Below are positions 1 to 4,882 of a stretch of 7,859 nt of DNA, one piece after another. Source of the stretch: an uncultured Bacteroidales bacterium (GTDB lineage Bacteria; Bacteroidota; Bacteroidia; Bacteroidales; P3); NCBI GenBank assembly GCA_905236405.1, contig CAJOQB010000241.1, positions 1 through 7,859 of the forward strand. Direction: 5' to 3'. Below the pieces are notes generated by a model, which was given only the letters and a program-made list of their open reading frames with translations, made no database searches and was not told the origin of the DNA. Positions within the stretch are counted from its first letter, which is position 1. Each line of letters opens with the position of its first letter. Made by a program: the position numbers and the translations under genes.

Positions 1-454
1 CGGCGATGGTCTCGTTCAGCACCTCGTCCCAAGTGGCTCGGATGGGAGCCGAAGGGGTGGCTTTGCTGTTCTGTGCGTCGACGATAAAACGGGTATAGTC
101 GTTCAGAAACCACTGCATGGCAGGGGGCAGGGGACGCGAGGCGTCGATGGTGCCTTCGGTGGAATAGGCGATGACGGGCTCCATGCAGTCGGAGCCGGAG
201 ATGATGATGAAACCGCCGTTGTTGGTGTTGAAGAAATAGAGGGCGGGAATCTCCTGAAGGGTGTTGTCGATGGTGTAGACGAGGTTGACGTCGTCGGCTG
301 TCATCGATTTTTGGCCTGTCTGCACACCCATATAGTAGGCGGCTACCTGACGGGCGGTCTTAAGATCCACGGGACCTGCAAAAGATTTGTTTACACCTGT
401 ATACAACAATGCTACGAGAACCAAAGCTGTCGTGAGGAGTCTTTTCTGTTTCAT
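1..454 (-). CDS. Secreted protein with Spi-like (C10 peptidase propeptide) domain, 3' end cut by window edge
   Basis: The visible 151 residues begin with a signal peptide: KQKR, a hydrophobic core at residues 6-21, and a likely cleavage after SFA (residues 24-26). The mature part reads VDLKTARQVAAYYMG (29-43), then IPALYFFN (69-76), GGFIIISGSD (80-89), PVIAYSTEG (93-101) and LPPAMQWFLNDY (109-120). This order matches the Spi/inhibitor I69 domain that precedes the catalytic domain of C10 cysteine proteases (streptopain, interpain, PrtT type) in Bacteroidales. In that family the prodomain keeps the enzyme inactive until secretion. The catalytic Cys/His domain would lie beyond the left edge, so protease activity is inferred, not seen. 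Some family members carry Spi domains without a protease, which is the main alternative. The ATG at 454 is chosen because it gives the signal peptide and lies about 33 bases after a consensus promoter. The gene is its own transcription unit, separated from htpG by a terminator. Confidence 0.82.
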   Translation of the reverse strand, partial: MKQKRLLTTALVLVALLYTGVNKSFAGPVDLKTARQVAAYYMGVQTGQKSMTADDVNLVYTIDNTLQEIPALYFFNTNNGGFIIISGSDCMEPVIAYSTEGTIDASRPLPPAMQWFLNDYTRFIVDAQNSKATPSAPIRATWDEVLNETIA

Positions 455-487
455 TGTTACTGTCGTTTTATGTTATATTTTGAGGTG

Positions 488-518
488 CAAAAGTACACAT
501 TATTTTTAACCTGCCAAT
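488..518 (-). promoter_or_regulatory. Bacteroidetes-type promoter for the secreted C10-like gene
   Basis: On the minus strand the -7 element is TACTTTTG (488-495), a full match to the Bacteroidetes consensus TAnnTTTG. Exactly 19 bases upstream lies ATTG (515-518), matching three of four bases of the -33 TTTG element. Transcription would start near 480, giving a 5' leader of about 27 bases rich in A and T with no Shine-Dalgarno sequence, as is usual in this phylum. Confidence 0.8.
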
Positions 519-519
519 T

Positions 520-558
520 TTTTTCGAAAAAGATTAACATTCCTTAAGTGTGTTAACA
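520..558. promoter_or_regulatory. Palindrome cluster just upstream of the promoter, possible operator
   Basis: Three symmetric elements sit directly upstream of the -33 box: TTTTTCGAAAAA (520-531, perfect 12-base palindrome), an inverted pair TTAACA (534-539) and TGTTAA (551-556) with CTTAAG between them, and TGTTAACA (551-558, perfect 8-base palindrome). The position suits a regulator binding site, but the region is A/T-rich and no known operator is recognised, so this is weak. Confidence 0.3.
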
Positions 559-593
559 CTATTTGGTCAACAAGATAGGGTGACAACGGTGGC

Positions 594-633
594 AAAAAAA
601 AACGGACGATCGAAGGGTGCCTTGGTCGTCCGT
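594..633 (-). terminator. Rho-independent terminator of htpG
   Basis: In minus-strand RNA an 8-bp stem pairs ACGGACGA (626-633) with TCGTCCGT (602-609), and the loop contains a small inner AAGG/CCTT hairpin. It is followed by an uninterrupted run of nine U (594-602, shared in part with the stem foot). It begins 22 bases after the htpG stop codon. This is a textbook intrinsic terminator and isolates htpG from the downstream secreted gene. Confidence 0.93.
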
Positions 634-655
634 GTTGTCATGAAATGAAAAAGGG

Positions 656-2530
656 TTATTTGATGATGTCGACGCTGCGTTGGATGAAGTTGGTGAGGGC
701 TTCGCCTTTCAGCAGTCCGTTGCTGAGCAAAGCGAGGTCGGTGAGCTGATGCACGAGTTGTTTCTGATGGTCGGTGTCGCTGTCGTTGAGGATTTGCTCG
801 ATAAGGGGGTGGTTGACGTTGACCACGAGGTTGTAACTCTCGGGCAGGTCGCCATAGAAACTCATGCCGCCGCTGGTCTCGCTCATCTCCTTGTAACGAC
901 GCATGAACTCGTTTTGGGTGATGGTCATGGGCTGGTCGCTGCTCTCGAGGCTTTCCATCATGACGGTGTACTTCTTGGTGTCGAGCTCGGCTTCGATGAT
1001 GGGTTTCAGCTTGTCTTGGTCTTCCTTGCTCATCTTGGAGGGGATGGAGTCCTCGTGGGCAATGAGTTTCTCGACTACGTCGGCGTCGACACGGACAAAG
1101 CGTGCTTTGTCGATTTTCTGCTCCAGCAAGTTGAGGAAGTGGCTGTTGAGGGGGCTGTCCATAACGAGAACATCATACCCTTTCTCCTTGGCTTTGGCGA
1201 TGTAGGCGTGTTGCTCGGTGGCGTCGGTGGCATAGAGGTAGATGACGTTCTTGTCCTTGTCGGTCTGCAGTGGGGCAATCTTCTCGCGGTAGTCTTTCAG
1301 GCTGAAGAACTGGCCCTCGGTGTTCTTGAGGAGGGCGAACTTCATGGCACGTTCGCAGAACTTCTCGTCGGTGAGCATACCGTATTGGATGAATATCTGG
1401 ATGTCGTCCCATTTGTTCTCGAAGTCTTTGCGGTCGTCCTTGAACATCTGCTCGAGTTTGTCGGCTACCTTCTTGCTGATATGTTGCGAGATTTTTTTCA
1501 CCTGCTGGTCGCTCTGCAGATAGCTACGCGACACGTTGAGGGGGATGTCGGGCGAGTCGAGCACGCCGTGGAGGAGCATCAAGTAGTCGGGCACTACGCC
1601 TTCGACGCTGTCGGTGACGAAGACTTGGTTGCAGTAGAGTTGTATCTTGTTACGATTGGGGTCGATGGTCTTACGCACCTTGGGGAAATAGAGGATGCCT
1701 GTGAGGTTGAAGGGATAGTCGACGTTGAGGTGAATTTGGAAGAGGGGATCTTCGAAATTCATGGGGTAGAGCTCGTGGTAGAACTTCTTGTAGTCATCGT
1801 CAGTAAGGTCGGCGGGACGTTTGGTCCATGCAGGTTCGGTGTTGTTGATGATGCGGGGTTTCTTGACTTCGACACGTTTGGGATTGCCGTCCTTGTCTTT
1901 TTCGGTCTCGCTGTCCACCCAGTCGCTCTCTTCGCCGCAACGGATGGCCACGGGCATGAAACGACAGTATTTCTTGAGCAGTTCGACGATACGGTGTTCG
2001 TCGAGGAACTCCTTGCTCTCGTCGCTGATATGTAGGATGATATCGGTGCCGCGGTCGGTTCGGTCGCACTCCTCCATGGTGTATTCGGGCGATCCGTCGC
2101 AAACCCAGTGGACGGCAGGGGCACCGCTGAAGGATTTGGTGATGATTTCCACTTTGTCACTCACCATAAAGGCACTGTAGAATCCCAAGCCGAAATGGCC
2201 GATAAGGTTCTCTCCTTTGTCTTTGTATTTTGCCAGAAACTCCTCGGCACCCGAGAAAGCAATCTGGGTGATGTATTTCTCCACCTCTTCGGCGGTCATG
2301 CCGATGCCACGGTCTTTGATGGTGAGGGTCTTCTTGTCGACCACCACATCGACGGTGAGGTCGCCCAAGTCGCCTTCCACCTTGCCCATGGAAGAGAGGG
2401 TCTTCAGTTTCTGGGTGGCATCGATGGCATTCGACACTATTTCACGCAAAAAAATCTCCTGATCGGAATAAAGGAATTTCTTGATAACGGGAAAGATGTT
2501 CTCCGTCTGTACGTTGATATTGCCTTTCAT
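656..2530 (-). CDS. htpG: Molecular chaperone HtpG (bacterial Hsp90)
   Basis: ATP-dependent cytoplasmic Hsp90 chaperone that acts as a dimer in late folding and stress protection. The 624-residue product equals the length of E. coli HtpG. The GHKL ATPase domain comes first: EIFLREIVSNAIDA (25-38, with Glu30 and Asn34), DRGIGM (73-78), GHFGLGF (111-117) and RGTDI (160-164). The middle domain carries the PLNVSR loop (330-335), whose Arg contacts the ATP gamma-phosphate in Hsp90 proteins. The C-terminal dimerisation part ends in QRSVDIIK, with no MEEVD tail, as expected for bacteria. The start MKGNINVQTENIFPVIKKF is the usual Bacteroidetes HtpG N terminus, so the ATG at 2530 is firm. It lies 87 bases after rsmI with a possible promoter of its own, and ends at a strong terminator. 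No CIRCE heat-shock operator is visible upstream. Confidence 0.98.
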   Translation of the reverse strand: MKGNINVQTENIFPVIKKFLYSDQEIFLREIVSNAIDATQKLKTLSSMGKVEGDLGDLTVDVVVDKKTLTIKDRGIGMTAEEVEKYITQIAFSGAEEFLAKYKDKGENLIGHFGLGFYSAFMVSDKVEIITKSFSGAPAVHWVCDGSPEYTMEECDRTDRGTDIILHISDESKEFLDEHRIVELLKKYCRFMPVAIRCGEESDWVDSETEKDKDGNPKRVEVKKPRIINNTEPAWTKRPADLTDDDYKKFYHELYPMNFEDPLFQIHLNVDYPFNLTGILYFPKVRKTIDPNRNKIQLYCNQVFVTDSVEGVVPDYLMLLHGVLDSPDIPLNVSRSYLQSDQQVKKISQHISKKVADKLEQMFKDDRKDFENKWDDIQIFIQYGMLTDEKFCERAMKFALLKNTEGQFFSLKDYREKIAPLQTDKDKNVIYLYATDATEQHAYIAKAKEKGYDVLVMDSPLNSHFLNLLEQKIDKARFVRVDADVVEKLIAHEDSIPSKMSKEDQDKLKPIIEAELDTKKYTVMMESLESSDQPMTITQNEFMRRYKEMSETSGGMSFYGDLPESYNLVVNVNHPLIEQILNDSDTDHQKQLVHQLTDLALLSNGLLKGEALTNFIQRSVDIIK

Positions 2531-2559
2531 GTTATATTATATTTGTTCGTTTGCATTGA

Positions 2560-2567
2560 CAAAAGTG
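2560..2567 (-). promoter_or_regulatory. Possible -7 promoter element for htpG
   Basis: On the minus strand CACTTTTG lies 29 bases before the htpG ATG, one base off the consensus TAnnTTTG and at nearly the same distance from the start codon as the better promoter at 488-518. No good -33 TTTG is found 19-20 bases further upstream, so activity is uncertain. If real, it would allow htpG to be expressed independently of rsmI. Confidence 0.35.
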
Positions 2568-2617
2568 AAAATGTGGCTATCGAATGCTGTGCCACGGTGG
2601 TGTGTTCTGCCAAGATG

Positions 2618-3289
2618 TCACATATCGCTGCCCGCCACCACCATCACTATCTCGCCTTTCACCTCGCCTTGACTGAAATGGGTGTGGAGCTCGCGGAGTG
2701 TGCCACGGGCGTTCTCTTCGTGCAATTTGCTGATTTCGCGGCTGACACAGGCTTGACGCTCTTCGCCCAGCACTTCAATGAGTTGCTCCAGGGTCTTGAC
2801 CAATCGGAAGGGGCTCTCGTAAAGGATGAAGGTGCGACGCTCGTCGGCCAACGCCCGCAGGGCGGTCTGCCGTCCTTTCTTGTGGGGCAGGAAGCCGATG
2901 AAGGTGAATTGGTCGCAGGGCAATCCCGAGTTGACCAAGGCGGGGACGAAGGCGGTGGGGCCGGGGAGTGTCTCGACCTCGATGCCTTGTCGCACCGCTT
3001 CGCGTACCAACAGGAAGCCGGGGTCGCTGATGCCGGGGGTGCCTGCGTCGGTGACAAGTGCCAGCGTCTGTCCTGCCATCAGACGGTCGATGACGGTGTG
3101 GAGCGTTTGGTGTTCGTTGAAGATATGGTAGGACTGCATGGGGGTGGTGATGCCATAGTGCTGCATCAGTTTGCCGGAGGTGCGGGTGTCTTCGGCGAGG
3201 ATGAGGTCGACCTGACGAAGCACCTCGACGGCGCGATAGGTCATGTCAGCCAAGTTGCCCACAGGTGTGGGGACAAGAAAGAGTTTCAT
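2618..3289 (-). CDS. rsmI: 16S rRNA (cytidine(1402)-2'-O)-methyltransferase RsmI
   Basis: SAM-dependent tetrapyrrole-methylase-fold enzyme that 2'-O-methylates C1402 in the decoding centre of 16S rRNA. The signatures appear in order: LVPTPVGNLADMTYRA (5-20), ILAEDTRTSGKL (30-41), VTDAGTPGISDPG (79-91), LPGPTA (108-113), GFLPHKKGR (132-140), YESP (157-160), REISKLHEE (184-192) and KGEIVMVVAG (211-220). At 223 residues it has the full methylase domain and stops shortly after KGE(I/F)V. E. coli RsmI is longer because of a C-terminal extension; short forms are common in this phylum. The ATG at 3289 sits immediately before the conserved KLFLVPTPVGN. It follows yebC across a 97-base gap with two hairpins, so it may be read through from the upstream operon; no consensus promoter is seen in that gap. 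Confidence 0.97.
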   Translation of the reverse strand: MKLFLVPTPVGNLADMTYRAVEVLRQVDLILAEDTRTSGKLMQHYGITTPMQSYHIFNEHQTLHTVIDRLMAGQTLALVTDAGTPGISDPGFLLVREAVRQGIEVETLPGPTAFVPALVNSGLPCDQFTFIGFLPHKKGRQTALRALADERRTFILYESPFRLVKTLEQLIEVLGEERQACVSREISKLHEENARGTLRELHTHFSQGEVKGEIVMVVAGSDM

Positions 3290-3308
3290 AAGGAGTGGGT
3301 TTTATAAT

Positions 3309-3341
3309 GCCGACGACCGTTCGTTGGGAGCGGTCGTCGGC
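3309..3341 (-). terminator. 11-bp GC-rich hairpin between yebC and rsmI, possible terminator or attenuator
   Basis: A perfect 11-bp stem pairs GCCGACGACCG with CGGTCGTCGGC around an 11-base loop. On the minus strand it is followed by ATTATAAAA rather than a run of U, so it is not a canonical intrinsic terminator. Its position after the yebC stop and before the rsmI start suggests partial termination, RNA processing or 3'-end protection. Confidence 0.55.
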
Positions 3342-3346
3342 GGAAG

Positions 3347-3367
3347 AAGAAGAGGGTCTCTCTTCTT
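3347..3367 (-). other. Second inverted repeat downstream of yebC
   Basis: A perfect 8-bp stem (AAGAAGAG / CTCTTCTT) closes a 5-base loop. It starts about 19 bases after the yebC stop codon and only 5 bases before the larger hairpin at 3309-3341 in the direction of transcription. No U-run follows. It is read as part of a tandem stem-loop structure in the yebC-rsmI spacer. Confidence 0.45.
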
Positions 3368-3386
3368 GTGTATCACAGCAAGGGGG

Positions 3387-4127
3387 TTATTCCTCGAAAT
3401 CGTCGGGAATCTCCAAATCGTGGAACACGTTGGTGACATCGTCGTCCTCTTCGAGCATCTCAATGACCTTGAGTACCTTGCGGGTGTTGTCCTCGTCGAG
3501 GGAACGGGTGGCGTTGGGGATGCGTTGCAACTCGGCGCTCTCGCACTCGATCTTCAGTTCGTCGAGCATCTTGACCATGTTGCCGAAGTCCTCGTAGGCG
3601 GTGTAGAGAGTGATGTACTCGTCGTCGACCTCCATCTCGTCGAGACCGCCGTCGATAAGGGTCATCTCCAGTTCGTCGATGTCCATGGTGACATTGGCAC
3701 GGGGGATGACGAAGACACCCTTGCGGGTGAAGAGGAAGCTGAGGCTGCCGTTCTGGTCCATGGTGCCGCCAAACTTGTTCATGATGCTGCGCACATTGGC
3801 GACAGTACGCATGTTGTTGTCCGAGAGACATTCAATGAAGAGGGCAATGCCGTGGGGAGCGTGGCACTCGAAGGTGAGCTCCATCATGGCTGCAGCATCC
3901 TTGTCGGAGGCTTTGGAGATGGCACGGTTGAGGGTGTCTTTGGGCATGTTGCAGCCACGTGCGTTCTGAATCAACAGACGCAGACGGGGGTTGCCATCAG
4001 GATCGGGACCGCCTTCACGAACGGCTACTGCCACTTCTTTCAAAATCTTGGAATACTGTTTGGAGCGTTTTGCATCGGCGGCTCCTTTGGCTCTTTTGAT
4101 CTTAGACCATTTATTATGTCCTGACAT
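3387..4127 (-). CDS. yebC: YebC/TACO1 family protein (PmpR-type regulator or translation factor)
   Basis: Cytoplasmic protein of the YebC/PmpR/TACO1 family. Members have been described as DNA-binding transcriptional regulators, and more recently as ribosome-associated factors that relieve stalling at proline stretches. The 246-residue product has the family start MSGHNKWSKIKRAKGAADAKRSKQ as residues 1-24, then GGPDPDGNPRLR (39-50), NMPKDTLNRAI (60-70), APHGIALFIECLSDNNMRTVANVRS (90-114), FGGTMDQNGSLSFLFTRKG (119-137) and an acidic C terminus LEEDDD (225-230) to PDDFEE. The segment FECHAPHGI replaces the more usual YEGYxPxGI, a local variant in an otherwise intact protein. The ATG at 4127 gives the canonical N terminus. 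It lies 20 bases after trmB, so co-transcription is likely, between two RNA methyltransferase genes. That setting favours a translation role but does not prove it. Confidence 0.96.
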   Translation of the reverse strand: MSGHNKWSKIKRAKGAADAKRSKQYSKILKEVAVAVREGGPDPDGNPRLRLLIQNARGCNMPKDTLNRAISKASDKDAAAMMELTFECHAPHGIALFIECLSDNNMRTVANVRSIMNKFGGTMDQNGSLSFLFTRKGVFVIPRANVTMDIDELEMTLIDGGLDEMEVDDEYITLYTAYEDFGNMVKMLDELKIECESAELQRIPNATRSLDEDNTRKVLKVIEMLEEDDDVTNVFHDLEIPDDFEE

Positions 4128-4140
4128 AATGATAAGAATT

Positions 4141-4184
4141 TTGATTATTAATTATTATTGATTCTATTATTTTTATTATTAGGG
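4141..4184. repeat. AAT-triplet low-complexity tract across the trmB stop codon
   Basis: On the minus strand degenerate AAT units run through the last codons of trmB and continue past its TAA stop into the yebC spacer. Only a few G or C bases interrupt the tract, in a window that is otherwise moderately GC-rich. The repeat encodes the Asn-rich TrmB tail. Slippage by whole triplets would change tail length without shifting frame. Confidence 0.6.
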
Positions 4185-4864
4185 GTCGCACCCTCTTCGG
4201 ACGTGCCGAGACGGAAAGTGAGATAGGTGATGGGTTTGCCCTCGGCAAGAAACATCTGTTCGTAGAATGTTTGTACCAGTTTGGCTTCGCCCTCGTAAGG
4301 GTCGTTGTAGAGGTCGGCGGTGTGGAACAGCAGACAGTGGTTTCCTTGGGGGATGACCTCGTTGAGGGTGTATTCGTGCAGCTCTTGGCTGTCGGTCTTG
4401 AGGTGGATGATGCTGTCGGGTGCCAAGATGTGGCGATAGGTGTCGAGGAAGCGTTGCGACGTGAGTCGTTTGTTGGGCTTCTTGGGTTGCGGGTCGGGGA
4501 AGGTGACCCATATCTCGCTCACCTCGTTGGCGGCAAACATACGGTCTATCAACTCTATCTTGGTACGAAGGAATGCCACGTTCTTCATCTGTTCCTCGTT
4601 GCTGGTCTTGGCACCACGCCACAGGCGGGCGCCTTTGATGTCGACACCCACAAAATTGCGGTCGGGATGCAGGCGTGCCAACGCGATGGTGTAGTCGCCC
4701 TTGCCGCAGCCCAGTTCGAGTGTTATGGGGTTGCTGTTGCCGAAATACTCGTTCCAACGACCTCTCCATTCGAACCCCTGGTTGACAAGCACGTCGTAGG
4801 GAACCTGGAAGAGGTTGGGGAAGGTGAGGTTTTCGGCAAATCGCTGTAGTTTGTTCTTACCCAT
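4148..4864 (-). CDS. trmB: tRNA (guanine(46)-N7)-methyltransferase TrmB
   Basis: Class I SAM-dependent enzyme that makes m7G at position 46 of the tRNA variable loop. The 238-residue product shows motif I ELGCGKGDYT (50-59), VGVDIKGARLW (72-82) with the SAM-ribose Asp75, WVTFPDPQPKKPNKR (119-133), which is the TrmB hallmark, and HLKTDSQELHEYT (154-166) with the substrate-binding Thr-Asp. The N-terminal KNKLQRFAENLTFPNLFQ (3-20) matches the Bacteroidetes form. The last ten residues, NNKNNRINNN, are Asn-rich and come from the AAT-triplet tract that crosses the stop codon; they lie outside the conserved fold and are probably dispensable. The ATG at 4864 lies 18 bases after the HU-SPOR gene, with no promoter consensus between, so it is likely within the same operon. 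Confidence 0.97.
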   Translation of the reverse strand: MGKNKLQRFAENLTFPNLFQVPYDVLVNQGFEWRGRWNEYFGNSNPITLELGCGKGDYTIALARLHPDRNFVGVDIKGARLWRGAKTSNEEQMKNVAFLRTKIELIDRMFAANEVSEIWVTFPDPQPKKPNKRLTSQRFLDTYRHILAPDSIIHLKTDSQELHEYTLNEVIPQGNHCLLFHTADLYNDPYEGEAKLVQTFYEQMFLAEGKPITYLTFRLGTSEEGATPNNKNNRINNN

Positions 4865-4882
4865 AAGCGGAAGATGGCGTGA

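Noticed and set aside
311..547. Plus-strand 78-codon frame over the secreted gene's 5' end and its promoter
   Set aside because: It overlaps the signal peptide region and promoter of the minus-strand gene, and its Cys-rich text resembles no known protein.
680..2035. Long plus-strand open frame of 451 codons opposite htpG
   Set aside because: It is exactly antisense to well-conserved HtpG, is Val/Leu/Glu/Gly/His-rich in the manner of reverse-complemented codon bias, and has no recognisable domain.
2573..2595. GTGGC/GCCAC inverted repeat followed by ATTTTC after rsmI, as a possible terminator
   Set aside because: The stem is only 5 bp with a 13-base loop and the U-run is short; too weak to call, though it could reduce read-through into htpG.
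2531..2617. CIRCE or other known heat-shock operator in front of htpG
   Set aside because: I looked for TTAGCACTC-N9-GAGTGCTAA or similar and found none in the spacer.
2108..3307. Plus-strand open frame of 399 codons spanning htpG 5' end and rsmI
   Set aside because: It crosses two real minus-strand genes and their spacer, with no domain and a composition typical of antisense shadows.
3243..4124. Plus-strand open frame of 293 codons opposite yebC
   Set aside because: It is antisense to a fully conserved YebC gene; stop codons are rare there only because the coding strand avoids TTA, CTA and TCA codons.
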